Positions 18,993 to 27,729 of a stretch of DNA of 64,000 bases are shown here, piece by piece. The DNA comes from Devriesea agamarum (lineage in GTDB: Bacteria; Actinomycetota; Actinomycetes; Actinomycetales; Dermabacteraceae): positions 992,001 to 1,056,000 of the forward strand of contig NZ_LN849456.1 in assembly GCF_900070355.1 (NCBI RefSeq). The letters run 5' to 3'. Each line of letters begins with the position of its first letter. The stretch's first letter is position 1. A model generated the notes under the pieces. That model worked only from the letters and a program-made list of their open reading frames with translations, had not been told where the DNA came from and ran no database searches. Both the position numbers and the translations under genes were made by a program.

Positions 18993-19633
18993 GAATCGTC
19001 ATTGCCGAAGACTCGGTCCTGCTCCGCGCCGGCCTGGAACGTCTGCTCAGCGATGCCGGGCACGAAGTCGTTGCAGCCGTATCCGATGCCACCGGGCTCT
19101 TAGACGCGGTGTCGCGGCTGACGCCAGATCTTGCCATTGTGGATGTGCGCATGCCACCGACTTTCACCGATGAAGGAATTCGTGCCGCCCTGCTGATCCG
19201 TGCCCAGAATCCGGGCGTCGCCTTGCTGGTGCTGTCGCAGTATGTCGAAGAGCGATACGCCTCTGAACTCATCGCCGATTCTCCCGGCGCACTCGGGTAC
19301 GTCTTAAAAGACCGGGTAGCCGACGTGGCCGATTTCCTCCAAATTCTCAACACCGTAGGAGCTGGGGGTACGTCGTTGGACCCCGAGGTCATCCACCAGA
19401 TTTTGGTGCGTTCACGCCGGCGTTCCGGCCTCAATCAATTAACTCCGCGTGAACGCGAAGTCCTCCAGCTCATGGCTGAGGGTCGATCTAATGCCGCGAT
19501 TGCCGGGGCACTGTTCATCTCCGAAGGGTCAGTTGAGAAACACATTTCATCACTGTTTGGAAAACTAGGCCTGATTCATGTGGAGGGCGAAAACCGTCGC
19601 GTCATGGCGGTTTTACGCTATCTGGAGTCCTGA
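18989..19633 (+). CDS. NarL/LuxR-type response regulator
   Basis: The receiver domain has the acidic pair EDS (7-9), the phosphoacceptor Asp52 (LAIVDVRMPP) and Lys in VLKDRV. The C-terminal LuxR-type HTH starts at LTPREREVLQLMAEGRSNAA and contains the recognition helix in SEGSVEKHISSLFGKLGL. It is the partner of the upstream kinase and shares one base with the following gene, so the three are one operon. The likely target is this operon or cell-envelope genes, by inference from the third gene. Confidence 0.95.
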   Translation: MRIVIAEDSVLLRAGLERLLSDAGHEVVAAVSDATGLLDAVSRLTPDLAIVDVRMPPTFTDEGIRAALLIRAQNPGVALLVLSQYVEERYASELIADSPGALGYVLKDRVADVADFLQILNTVGAGGTSLDPEVIHQILVRSRRRSGLNQLTPREREVLQLMAEGRSNAAIAGALFISEGSVEKHISSLFGKLGLIHVEGENRRVMAVLRYLES

Positions 19634-20517
19634 TGCCACGCACCCGGCCCCCTCATACCCCACTGAGAACGCAGCAGATTCCGGCACGAACCATATCGAT
19701 TCCCACTCCGCAGGCAAAGGCAGTTCGCATCTCTCTGATCACAATTGCCGCCATGTGCCTAGCGACATTGGTGGGCCTGCTCAGCAGTGGATCGATACTC
19801 CAATCTGAGAACATGCGCGCCTTTCCGCAGGTCCCAGCGGTCACCAATCTTCCGGCGGGCACCGAGCAGCTGACTGTGCACTCCAATCACCGCGAAATAG
19901 CAGTACGCCCCTCCCCCGCGGTCAACCACCCGGTATTGGTTTTCATCCCGCACAATCGCTCGGCCGATGACATCCAGACTCCTCAAGACGGTGCACCGAA
20001 CGCACGCGCCCACATCGAGGTCACCCAAAAGGGCCAGAAAGCAACCGTGACCGCCACCGTCCCTTACCAGCGAAGCGTTAACCTCATTGGGCTCAGCCGA
20101 CAAACAGTCACCCGGGGAATCGTTCTGCTTATACCCACCCACCATCCCTCAAACATTCATCTGATCAGTGAAAATGGCGATATCAACGTGTCTGGATCAT
20201 TCGAGAATCTTCAGGTAAGTTCGCAGAGCGGCGACATCGTTATCCGTCACGCAGACGCGGTGGGCGCTGTGAGCGCTGTATCGCTACTTGGCAATGTCAC
20301 GGTGCAGCTCACAGATGCGTCGGGCCACGTGCCCGCCCAGGTCACCCTCGGCTCTCAAACGGGGGATCTCGCGGCGAAGCTGCCAGCCGGGCATGAGTAC
20401 CGCGTCAAAACCACCACGTTCGGCGGGACGACCACCAATAGTGTGCCGTCCTCGCCGTCCGGGATCCCGGTCACCCTCAACACCAAAACAGGTGAGGTTT
20501 CGGTGTCCCTCGAGTGA
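19633..20517 (+). CDS. DUF4097-like membrane-anchored beta-helix protein
   Basis: The 294-residue protein has a basic cytoplasmic N-terminus, one membrane segment (about 32-54) and an extracytoplasmic part. That part has repeating short beta-strand units such as LISENGDINVSG, VSSQSGDIVIRH and VTLGSQTGDLAAKL, typical of the DUF4097 putative-adhesin family. Its ATG overlaps the response-regulator stop by one base. DUF4097 genes often accompany two-component systems, and I infer an envelope-stress sensing or accessory role. The function is not established. Confidence 0.8.
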   Translation: MPRTRPPHTPLRTQQIPARTISIPTPQAKAVRISLITIAAMCLATLVGLLSSGSILQSENMRAFPQVPAVTNLPAGTEQLTVHSNHREIAVRPSPAVNHPVLVFIPHNRSADDIQTPQDGAPNARAHIEVTQKGQKATVTATVPYQRSVNLIGLSRQTVTRGIVLLIPTHHPSNIHLISENGDINVSGSFENLQVSSQSGDIVIRHADAVGAVSAVSLLGNVTVQLTDASGHVPAQVTLGSQTGDLAAKLPAGHEYRVKTTTFGGTTTNSVPSSPSGIPVTLNTKTGEVSVSLE

Positions 20518-20522
20518 GATCG

Positions 20523-20563
20523 GCGCACCGCACGGTGACATGCCAAGGCACCGTACGGCGCGC
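20523..20563. terminator. Terminator between DUF4097 gene and acs
   Basis: Arms at 20523-20537 and 20549-20563 pair over 15 positions with two mismatches around an 11-base loop. On the plus strand a T-rich stretch (20578-20607) follows. It lies between convergent gene ends. Confidence 0.6.
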
Positions 20564-20595
20564 TCGCCCTTCCTGGTCTTTTAATTTCTTTACTT

Positions 20596-22590
20596 TTATT
20601 TCTTTGCTTTCAGGCCTTGCTGAATCAGGTCCATCACCGCGCTATCGGCGAGAGTCTGGGTATCACCAACCTGACGGTCTTCGGCCACATCGCGCAGCAG
20701 ACGGCGCATGATCTTGCCGGACCTCGTCTTCGGCAATTCGCCCACCAGCAGCACTTTTTTCGGCTTCGCGATGGGACCGATATCGGCGCCGACGTGCTGA
20801 CGCAAGGTCTCGGCCACCGCGTCGCTTCCACCCTCGTCCTCTAGGCGGTCAGTAGCATCTCCGCGCAAAATCACGAATGCGATCACCGCCTGACCTGTCG
20901 TGTCATCACTGGCGCCGACTACCGCAGCCTCAGCGACCCACGGGTGCGCCACTAGGGAAGATTCGATCTCCGTGGTCGAGAGGCGGTGGCCCGACACGTT
21001 CATCACGTCATCGACCCGGCCAAGCAGCCAGATATCGCCGTCCTCATCTTTCTTCGCCCCATCACCTGCAAAGTAGTATCCGGGAAAGCGCGACCAATAC
21101 GTGTCCACAAACCGTTGCGGGTTACCCCAGATTCCGCGGAGCATTGACGGCCACGGCTCGGTGAGCACTAAATATCCCGCCTCGCCGTTTGCAACCGGCT
21201 CCCCGGCGTCGTCTACGACCTCCGCGCAGATTCCCGGGAGCGGAACCTGGGCCGAGCCCGGCTTGGTCGAGGTCACCCCCGGCAGAGGCGAGATCATGAT
21301 GGAACCGGTTTCGGTCTGCCACCAGGTATCGACAATCGGGCACCGCTGGCCTCCGATCACCCGGTAAAACCACATCCAGGCCTCCGGGTTGATGGCTTCT
21401 CCGACGCTCCCCAGCAGCCTTAGGCTCGACAGATCGTACTGCGCAGGTATTTCTTCACCCCATTTCATGCAGGTGCGCACCGCTGTGGGCGAGGTGTATA
21501 GAACGCTCACCTTGTACTTCTCGACAACTTCCCACCAACGACCCTGGTGCGGAGTGTCCGGCGTGCCCTCATAAATCACCTGGGTTGCGCGGTTAGCTAA
21601 CGGTCCGTACACCACATAGGTATGCCCGGTAATCCACCCGATGTCAGCCGTGCACCAGTAGATATCCTGCGACGGTTTTAGGTCGAACACATTGCGATGC
21701 GTGTAGGCCGCGCCGGTCAAATACCCGCCGGTGCTGTGCACGATTCCCTTCGGCTGCCCGGTCGTTCCCGACGTGTAGAGAATGAACAGCGGATGCTCGG
21801 CCTCAACCCAGACCGGCTCACACTCGGTGCTCACTGTCTCCCGGGCCTCATGCCACCAGACATCGCGTTCAGGATCCCAGTACACCTCGGTGTCTGTCCT
21901 GCGCACCACCAGCACCTTGCGCACCGACTTCCCACCTTCGTCCAGAGCCGTATCAACCGCGCTCTTCAACGGGAGGCTGCGCCCGCGCCGGAACTGACCA
22001 TCCGCGGTGATCACTACCTTTGCCTGCGCATCGTCAATCCGCGAGCGCAACGCTGCAGCCGAAAACCCTCCGAATACCACCGAGTGCGGCGCGCCAAGAC
22101 GAGCACAGGCCAGCATTGCGACGGTTGCTTCCGGAATCATCGGCATGTAGATCGCAACTCGGTCCCCGGTCTCTACTCCGAGATCGCGCAGAACATTGGC
22201 CATCCGACCAACCTCGTCCATGAGGTCCCGGTAGGTCAGCGTACGGGTATCCCCGCCTTCCCCCTCAAACAATAAAGCTGCCTGATCCCCGTATCCGGCT
22301 TCCACATGACGATCAACGCAGTTGTAGCAAGCGTTTAATGTTCCGTCGGCAAACCAGCGTGCATGCGGAGGATTCGACCAGTCCAGCACCTCCATCGGGG
22401 TTTTCTCCCAGCTCAACAGTGATGCCCGGTCTCGCCAGAACGCCAGCCGGTCGCGGGCGGCCTCGTCGTAGAGGTATGGCCTCGCATTCGCATTCTGCAC
22501 AAACAGAGAGTTCGGGGCAAAGATCCTGCGTTCAGAGGAGAGCTGATCAGCTCCCGATGCGGCTGCGGACGCGCTGGTGGTGTCGGCCAT
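20596..22590 (-). CDS. acs: Acetyl-CoA synthetase (acetate-CoA ligase)
   Basis: Acs activates acetate to acetyl-CoA through an acetyl-AMP intermediate. The 664-residue protein has the phosphate-binding YTSGTTGQPKG (around 268-278), VDTWWQTETGSIM, the hinge region LGRVDDVMNVSGHRLST, and the C-terminal LPKTRSGKIMRRLLR, whose Lys is the known acetylation site in this family. ATG 22590 has AGAGGA seven bases upstream. It is divergent from the Old Yellow Enzyme gene and is probably monocistronic. Confidence 0.96.
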   Translation of the reverse strand: MADTTSASAAASGADQLSSERRIFAPNSLFVQNANARPYLYDEAARDRLAFWRDRASLLSWEKTPMEVLDWSNPPHARWFADGTLNACYNCVDRHVEAGYGDQAALLFEGEGGDTRTLTYRDLMDEVGRMANVLRDLGVETGDRVAIYMPMIPEATVAMLACARLGAPHSVVFGGFSAAALRSRIDDAQAKVVITADGQFRRGRSLPLKSAVDTALDEGGKSVRKVLVVRRTDTEVYWDPERDVWWHEARETVSTECEPVWVEAEHPLFILYTSGTTGQPKGIVHSTGGYLTGAAYTHRNVFDLKPSQDIYWCTADIGWITGHTYVVYGPLANRATQVIYEGTPDTPHQGRWWEVVEKYKVSVLYTSPTAVRTCMKWGEEIPAQYDLSSLRLLGSVGEAINPEAWMWFYRVIGGQRCPIVDTWWQTETGSIMISPLPGVTSTKPGSAQVPLPGICAEVVDDAGEPVANGEAGYLVLTEPWPSMLRGIWGNPQRFVDTYWSRFPGYYFAGDGAKKDEDGDIWLLGRVDDVMNVSGHRLSTTEIESSLVAHPWVAEAAVVGASDDTTGQAVIAFVILRGDATDRLEDEGGSDAVAETLRQHVGADIGPIAKPKKVLLVGELPKTRSGKIMRRLLRDVAEDRQVGDTQTLADSAVMDLIQQGLKAKK

Positions 22591-22926
22591 GACAGTTCCT
22601 CTCAAGTCCTCAAAGATAGGCCTGGGCAGTCGGCGTGACCGGGCCGGGCGCCGCAAAGCGCACCCACCCCACACCTCACGTGCCCTGGGTCACAGAAGAG
22701 ACTACAGGAGCTCCCTTTCAATTGCGTGATGGTCTCCACAATGCGTCGCGGTCCTCGCGATAAGCCACAGTCCTCACGACAGGTCAGGGTCCTCTTGACA
22801 GGTCAGAGTCCTCACGACAGATCAAGTTCTTACGACAGGTCAGGGTCCTTACGATGCACCACAGTCCGCACAATGGGTTGGGGTGTGCCCGAGACCAAAC
22901 CCAGCCGCCCATGATTCACTGCTGAT
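22591..22926. other. Divergent intergenic region acs / Old Yellow Enzyme
   Basis: A 336-base non-coding region. Its right two-thirds is occupied by the eight-copy 19-bp tandem array at 22733-22883. Promoters of both flanking genes must lie here, but I see no clear hexamer pair. The 43 bases between the array and the ATG at 22927 lack a ribosome-binding site. Confidence 0.6.
22733..22883. repeat. 19-bp degenerate tandem repeat, eight copies
   Basis: Units start at 22733, 22752, 22771, 22790, 22809, 22828 (18 bases), 22846 and 22865. The core of the better copies reads TCCTCACGACAGGTCAGGG. The central copies are most alike and the outer ones more diverged, as expected for an array growing from the middle. 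It fills most of the upstream region of the Old Yellow Enzyme gene. Confidence 0.8.
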
Positions 22927-24021
22927 ATGGCTCACAGTGAATTGTTCACCCCGTTAACCCTGCGCGGCCTGACCCTGCGCAACCGCATTGCACTCTCCCC
23001 TATGTGTCAGTATTCCGTCGACACCGAGGACGGCATACCCACACCCTGGCATCTTGTTCACCTAGGCGCGAGAGCCCAGGGCGGCTTCGGGCTTCTCATT
23101 GCCGAAGCCGCCGCCGTTGCCCCAGCCGGGCGTATCAGCCCTCGCGACGTCGGATTATGGAGCGATGCGCAAGCGCACGCCTGGGCCCAAATCGTAGACT
23201 TTTGCCACACGCAATCGGTTCCGGTCGGAATCCAGCTGGCACATGCTGGACGCAAAGCATCAACCTGGCCCTGGCTTCCCGCCTACGACAACGCGGACCA
23301 CCCATCCGTACCCGAGTCAGAAGGCGGATGGCAACCGATCGGTCCCAGCGCCATTCCCGCCGAGGGACACCACACCCCTCGCACAATGAGCCTCGGAGAG
23401 ATTTCCGGAACAGTCGCCGACTTCGCGGAGGCCGCCCGCCGCGCCGTCAACGCCGGATTCGACGTCATCGAACTGCACTGTGCCCACGGATACCTGGTCC
23501 ACGAGTTTCTCTCGCCGTTATCCAACCAGCGCACCGACGAATACGGCGGCAGTCTCGATAAACGGATGCGACTTGCTTTAGAGATTGTCGAGGCCGTGCG
23601 CTCCGTTCTGCCCGATGCCATGCCGCTCCTGGCCCGGATTAGCGCAAGCGACTGGAATGCCGACGGCTGGAACATCGAAGATTCCATCATCCTGACCCGG
23701 GAGATGACCGACCGGGGCGTGGATCTCATTGACGTGTCCAGCGGAGGTAACGTTCCCGCCCCGATCCCTGCACGCCCCGGATACCAAGTTCCGTTCGCCC
23801 GCGACATTCGCCGCGCCACCGGGGCAGCAGTCGGTACGGTCGGGCTAATCACCGAACCTCACCAGGCAGAGCAAATCCTGATCGACGGGTCCGCTGACCT
23901 GATCTTCATTGGACGGGCCGCTCTGCGCGAACCGTCCTGGCCGCAAAAAGCAGCGTTTGCCCTGCGCGAACGCAATGCCAACCCTTATCCGCCGCAGTAT
24001 GCGCGCGGGGCCTGGCGTTAA
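22927..24021 (+). CDS. NADH:flavin oxidoreductase, Old Yellow Enzyme family (YqjM-like)
   Basis: This FMN enzyme probably reduces activated C=C bonds with NAD(P)H. The 364-residue TIM barrel has the class-typical Cys in LSPMCQYS, the IQLAHAGRKAS substrate loop, the histidine pair HCAHGYL, HEFLSPLSNQRTDEYGGS, RISASDWNADGW and the FMN phosphate-binding DLIFIGRAALREP. These are the marks of the thermophilic-like YqjM/XenA subclass. The natural substrate is unknown. It is downstream of the 19-bp tandem array and appears to be single. Confidence 0.92.
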   Translation: MAHSELFTPLTLRGLTLRNRIALSPMCQYSVDTEDGIPTPWHLVHLGARAQGGFGLLIAEAAAVAPAGRISPRDVGLWSDAQAHAWAQIVDFCHTQSVPVGIQLAHAGRKASTWPWLPAYDNADHPSVPESEGGWQPIGPSAIPAEGHHTPRTMSLGEISGTVADFAEAARRAVNAGFDVIELHCAHGYLVHEFLSPLSNQRTDEYGGSLDKRMRLALEIVEAVRSVLPDAMPLLARISASDWNADGWNIEDSIILTREMTDRGVDLIDVSSGGNVPAPIPARPGYQVPFARDIRRATGAAVGTVGLITEPHQAEQILIDGSADLIFIGRAALREPSWPQKAAFALRERNANPYPPQYARGAWR

Positions 24022-24039
24022 GCCATAACCCCGGCGCGC
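24001..24039. terminator. Imperfect GC-rich hairpin over the end of the Old Yellow Enzyme gene
   Basis: GCGCGCGGGG (24001-24010) pairs with CCCCGGCGCGC (24029-24039) with a one-base bulge. The stop codon lies in the loop. The following gene (sdaA) is convergent and ends at 24147. Confidence 0.5.
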
Positions 24040-24146
24040 CCGAGCATGGGCGGGTGGTTTGTCGTCACTATGCGATGCCTTGTGATCGTGGAGTCGTGAG
24101 CTGTAGACGCTATGAGAAATAGCAGCGGTTTAACACCCCGCCGCGT

Positions 24147-25541
24147 TTAGCACTCCACGACATTCACGGGGAGCACGGTGACCGCGAGCCCGCCCATGGC
24201 GGTTTCCTTGTAGCGCTCGTTCATATCCTTACCGGTTTGACGCATCGTCTCAATCACGGTGTCGAGCGACACATGGTGTTCCCCGGTGCCGCGCAAAGCA
24301 AACCGGGCCGCCGTAATCGCTTTGACCGCCGCCATCGCATTGCGTTCAATGCACGGAATCTGCACCAGACCACCCACCGGATCACAGGTAAGTCCCAGAT
24401 TGTGTTCCATCGCAATTTCAGCGGCGTTCTCCACCTGCGCCGGCTTGCCGCCCATCACTTCACACAATCCCGCCGCAGCCATCGAACACGCCGAACCGAC
24501 TTCACCCTGACAACCGACCTCCGCACCCGAAATAGACGCACGTTCTTTGTACAGGGAGCCAATCGCACCGGCCGTGAGCAAGAAACGCACCGCCGCCTCG
24601 TCGGGATCAATCCCGTCGACATAGGTGGTCGCAAAATGCATCACCGCGGGAATCACACCCGCTGCACCGTTGGTGGGAGCGGTCACCACCCGGCCACCCG
24701 CCGCATTTTCTTCATTGACAGCCAGCGCAGCCAGTGACACCCACTCAAAAGCATTCATGGGCAAGCGCGCCGGATCCTCGATGCTGAGCGAGTCGTACCA
24801 TGCGCTGGCGCGTCGTTCCACCCCGAGACCCCCGGGCAATATTCCACGGCTGCTGGTGCCCTGGTCGATGCACGCTTTCATGGTGTGCCAGATGCGCAGG
24901 GCACCCGCTCTGATCTCTTCATCGCTGCGCCACTGCCGTTCCCGGCGAAGCATGGCTTCCGAAATTGAAATACCCTCTTCGGCACACACCCGCAGCAGCT
25001 CACCCGCGGTGGTGAACACTGCCAGACCGTTATCTTCGGCGACCACCTGGGCCACGCTGAGCGCCGAATCCGCCTCATCCACGACGAACCCGCCGCCAAT
25101 GGAGTACATGGTTCGCACCTGAAGCTCCTGGCCCTTGGAGTCCAGCGCGATAAAGCGCATTCCGTTCGGATGTGCAGGCAACACGGTCAGGGGGTGCAGC
25201 ACCAGGTTGGATGGCCGGGTAGTAATCGGCACTTTCCCAGCGAGCATCGCCCCACCATCGGCTTCAATGGTGGCGATGCGATCTCTGCCAGCTGCGGGAT
25301 CAATCGTCTCCGGGTCGGCACCCTCGAGCCCGAGGACCACTGCATCTAGGGTGCCGTGCCCTTTGCCCGTGGCTGCGAGCGAGCCGTACAGATGCACCAC
25401 AACGTCGCTAACCTGCGGTCCTAGGCGCGGGTCGGCGAGAATATCCGTAGCAAATGTGGAGGCCGCACGCATGGGGCCCACCGTGTGCGACGACGACGGA
25501 CCAATACCGATCTTAAATAGGTCAAATAGGCTAACGCTCAT
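24147..25541 (-). CDS. sdaA: L-serine ammonia-lyase, single-chain iron-sulfur type
   Basis: SdaA deaminates L-serine to pyruvate and ammonia using a [4Fe-4S] cluster. The 464-residue protein begins [24 protein letters not shown], the family hallmark, and has cluster cysteines in [15 protein letters not shown] and in the later TCDPVGG / IPCIERN region. ATG 25541 fits the conserved N-terminus, although GGGG/AAAGG upstream is very close. The start overlaps the end of the helicase gene by 11 bases in the same direction, so translation may be coupled. Confidence 0.95.
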   Translation of the reverse strand: MSVSLFDLFKIGIGPSSSHTVGPMRAASTFATDILADPRLGPQVSDVVVHLYGSLAATGKGHGTLDAVVLGLEGADPETIDPAAGRDRIATIEADGGAMLAGKVPITTRPSNLVLHPLTVLPAHPNGMRFIALDSKGQELQVRTMYSIGGGFVVDEADSALSVAQVVAEDNGLAVFTTAGELLRVCAEEGISISEAMLRRERQWRSDEEIRAGALRIWHTMKACIDQGTSSRGILPGGLGVERRASAWYDSLSIEDPARLPMNAFEWVSLAALAVNEENAAGGRVVTAPTNGAAGVIPAVMHFATTYVDGIDPDEAAVRFLLTAGAIGSLYKERASISGAEVGCQGEVGSACSMAAAGLCEVMGGKPAQVENAAEIAMEHNLGLTCDPVGGLVQIPCIERNAMAAVKAITAARFALRGTGEHHVSLDTVIETMRQTGKDMNERYKETAMGGLAVTVLPVNVVEC

Positions 25542-27117
25542 CCTTTACCCCGTCCCAGGTTGCGGCGGGAGCCTCGCGACGATCCGCCAGATCCGCGCCG
25601 GGAGGTCCCGGCATGTCCTTGACGCTGCACGCCCCCCCTTTGTGCTGCGCCGCGTTCCCTTGATTCCGAGTGCGTCCTGATGCGCCGCGTGCGCTGGTAC
25701 GTGCACCGCCACGAGTAGCGCTTTGACCACCGCCACGGCCCGATCGAGACGTTTTAGGCTGGTCGGCGGCCTGCTCGTCCCAGGCGGCGCGCAGCTGTTC
25801 ATTCATTCGCCGCTCGTCAGCAATGCGCGCATTCGCCCCCTTCTTGCGCGACAGATCCAGTTTGCGCGGCGCACCTTTGTACTTCGTGAGCGCCGGATCG
25901 TCTACCGGCTGACCTGACGGGGTCCGAGCGCCGACCTCACTCAAGGACTCATGCTGCTCGGTCACCTCATCCACCCATTCGGGTTCGACCTTCGCCCCAG
26001 CGAGAACTTTGCGCATGGGCTCGACCTGATGCGGAAGCACCAAGGTGGCAACCATTCCCTGCGCACCCGCCCTGGCAGTGCGACCAGACCTGTGGACGTA
26101 TTCCTTAATGTCGGTAGCTGGATCGACATGAAGCACTAAAGACACGTCGTCAATATGCAGCCCGCGGGCCGCCACATCGGTAGCGACCAGCACGTCGTAT
26201 CCCCCGTCATGCCCACCCTGCCGGAATCCCGCCAGCACATTGGTGCGTAGCCCCTGCTGTTTGCTGCCGTGCAGAGCAGCGGCCGCGATCCCCACTTCAC
26301 ACAATTCCTGAGCAACCCGCTCTGCTCCCAACTGAGTCCGGGTGAACAGAAGCGTCCGCCCCGAACGGGCCGCAATCTGAGCCGTGACCTGTCGTTTCCG
26401 CTTCGGGTCGATGGCAAACGCATAGTGCCGCATGGTTTGTACCGCCGCGGCAACCGGCACCATTTCGTGTGTGATGGGGTCCACTAAAAAACGATCCACG
26501 AGTTCATCCGCGGCGTCATCCAATGTCGCGGAGAACAGCATTTTCTGGGTGCCCATCGGGATGTGCTGCAAGATCTCCACCAGCACCGGGAAAAATCCGA
26601 GCTCGGTCATGTGATCTGCTTCGTCAATGACGGTCGTCTCGACCCGGTCCAACATGAGCGCATTGCGCTCAGCCAGGTCAACCAGCCGCCCGGGCGTAGC
26701 CACAATGATTTCACATCCGGCGCGCAAAGCCTCAGCCTGCTTATCGAGGTTCATCCCACCGGCCACCAGCTGGGCCTTAATTCCGCAGGCCCGGGCGAAC
26801 GGGTGAATGGTGTCCACCACCTGTGAGGCGAGTTCACGGGTCGGCACCAACACCACGCCGAGCGGGCGGTGGCGGTGCGAGCTGCGGCCTCGGAACCTCG
26901 CGCACATGGCGAGGGTGAAGGCAAGAGTTTTACCCGAACCAGTTTCGGCACGCGCAAGGACGTCGCGTCCAGCCAGAGCGTCTGGAAGGATCGCCTCTTG
27001 AATCTCGAACGCGTGGGTTAACCCCTGCCGGGCGAGGACATCCAGAGCCTCCTGCGGCAGCGCCATGTCCTCAAATTTCGCGCTGTGGTGTCTCGCACGG
27101 CGACGGGCCTTGGGCAT
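25531..27117 (-). CDS. DEAD-box RNA helicase
   Basis: This ATP-dependent RNA helicase probably acts in ribosome assembly or mRNA turnover. In order it has the Q motif (FEIQEAILP), motif I AETGSGKT, Ia PTRELA, Ib TPGR, II DEAD, III SAT, motif [13 protein letters not shown] and [12 protein letters not shown]. The C-terminal tail (about 440-528) is basic and Gly/Arg/Ser-rich, typical for RNA binding. ATG 27117 has GAGGAG six bases upstream. The sdaA gene follows with an 11-base overlap, an odd pairing of functions. Confidence 0.94.
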   Translation of the reverse strand: MPKARRRARHHSAKFEDMALPQEALDVLARQGLTHAFEIQEAILPDALAGRDVLARAETGSGKTLAFTLAMCARFRGRSSHRHRPLGVVLVPTRELASQVVDTIHPFARACGIKAQLVAGGMNLDKQAEALRAGCEIIVATPGRLVDLAERNALMLDRVETTVIDEADHMTELGFFPVLVEILQHIPMGTQKMLFSATLDDAADELVDRFLVDPITHEMVPVAAAVQTMRHYAFAIDPKRKRQVTAQIAARSGRTLLFTRTQLGAERVAQELCEVGIAAAALHGSKQQGLRTNVLAGFRQGGHDGGYDVLVATDVAARGLHIDDVSLVLHVDPATDIKEYVHRSGRTARAGAQGMVATLVLPHQVEPMRKVLAGAKVEPEWVDEVTEQHESLSEVGARTPSGQPVDDPALTKYKGAPRKLDLSRKKGANARIADERRMNEQLRAAWDEQAADQPKTSRSGRGGGQSATRGGARTSARGASGRTRNQGNAAQHKGGACSVKDMPGPPGADLADRREAPAATWDGVKDER

Positions 27118-27283
27118 GGAATTCTCCTCGAAACGGGGACAGTCAGTGGCCCCGCGAGCGGTCAGGCATCCCGGGGTGTCCTTCTATCTTCTCGCATACC
27201 TGTCCGGCCCGGCGCCAACGCGGACGCTCAACGCCGCGGGAATCACGTCGGCTGCCGTGGATCACCGCCTAACCCGCGTGGAA

Positions 27284-27289
27284 CAATGT
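27284..27289 (+). promoter_or_regulatory. Candidate -10 of panD (leaderless)
   Basis: CAATGT lies exactly six bases before the ATG at 27296. The hexamer is weak, but the spacing matches the leaderless pattern elsewhere and there is no ribosome-binding site. Confidence 0.3.
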
Positions 27290-27295
27290 GCCGTG

Positions 27296-27703
27296 ATGAT
27301 GCGTACTCTCATGACTTCAAAGATCCACCGCGCCACCGTGACCCAGGCCGACCTGCACTACGTCGGGTCCGTCACGGTGGATTCAGACCTGCTGGCTGCC
27401 GCGGGGATTCTGGAAAACGAACAGGTCACAATTGTCGATGTCACCAACGGAAGCCGGCTGGTGACCTATGCGATTAACGGCCCAGCCGGCTCCGGTCAGA
27501 TCTGCATTAACGGCCCGGCAGCCCACCTGGTGGGTGTGGGCGATGTGGTGATTCTGATCGCGTACGGTCTCTTCACCGATGAGGAAGCACATCGGCACCG
27601 TCCTACCGTGGTCCATGTGGACGCGGACAATCGCATCACTGGGATTGGGCATGATCCCGCTGAAGCCCCTCCGGGCGATCCCACGCTGCATTCCAGTCGC
27701 TGA
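27296..27703 (+). CDS. panD: Aspartate 1-decarboxylase PanD
   Basis: PanD decarboxylates L-aspartate to beta-alanine for pantothenate and CoA. The 135-residue proenzyme has Lys9 and the self-cleavage site Gly24-Ser25 ([11 protein letters not shown]), where Ser25 becomes the pyruvoyl group. The later [21 protein letters not shown] is also conserved. ATG 27296 aligns with the family N-terminus; the longer open frame upstream is not conserved. panB and panC are not nearby. The last six codons and the stop are part of a strong hairpin. Confidence 0.96.
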   Translation: MMRTLMTSKIHRATVTQADLHYVGSVTVDSDLLAAAGILENEQVTIVDVTNGSRLVTYAINGPAGSGQICINGPAAHLVGVGDVVILIAYGLFTDEEAHRHRPTVVHVDADNRITGIGHDPAEAPPGDPTLHSSR

Positions 27704-27725
27704 TATTGCGACTGGAATGCAGCGT
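27683..27725. terminator. Bidirectional terminator containing the panD stop codon in its loop
   Basis: Perfect 18-bp arms (27683-27700 and 27708-27725) flank the loop TGATATT, whose first three bases are the panD stop. The left arm is coding sequence for the last six residues of PanD. The convergent peptidase gene ends at 27730, so the hairpin serves both. Confidence 0.85.
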
Positions 27726-27729
27726 GAGG

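Noticed and set aside
22733-22883. CRISPR array
   Set aside because: The units are head-to-tail without spacers, too degenerate, and no cas gene is near.
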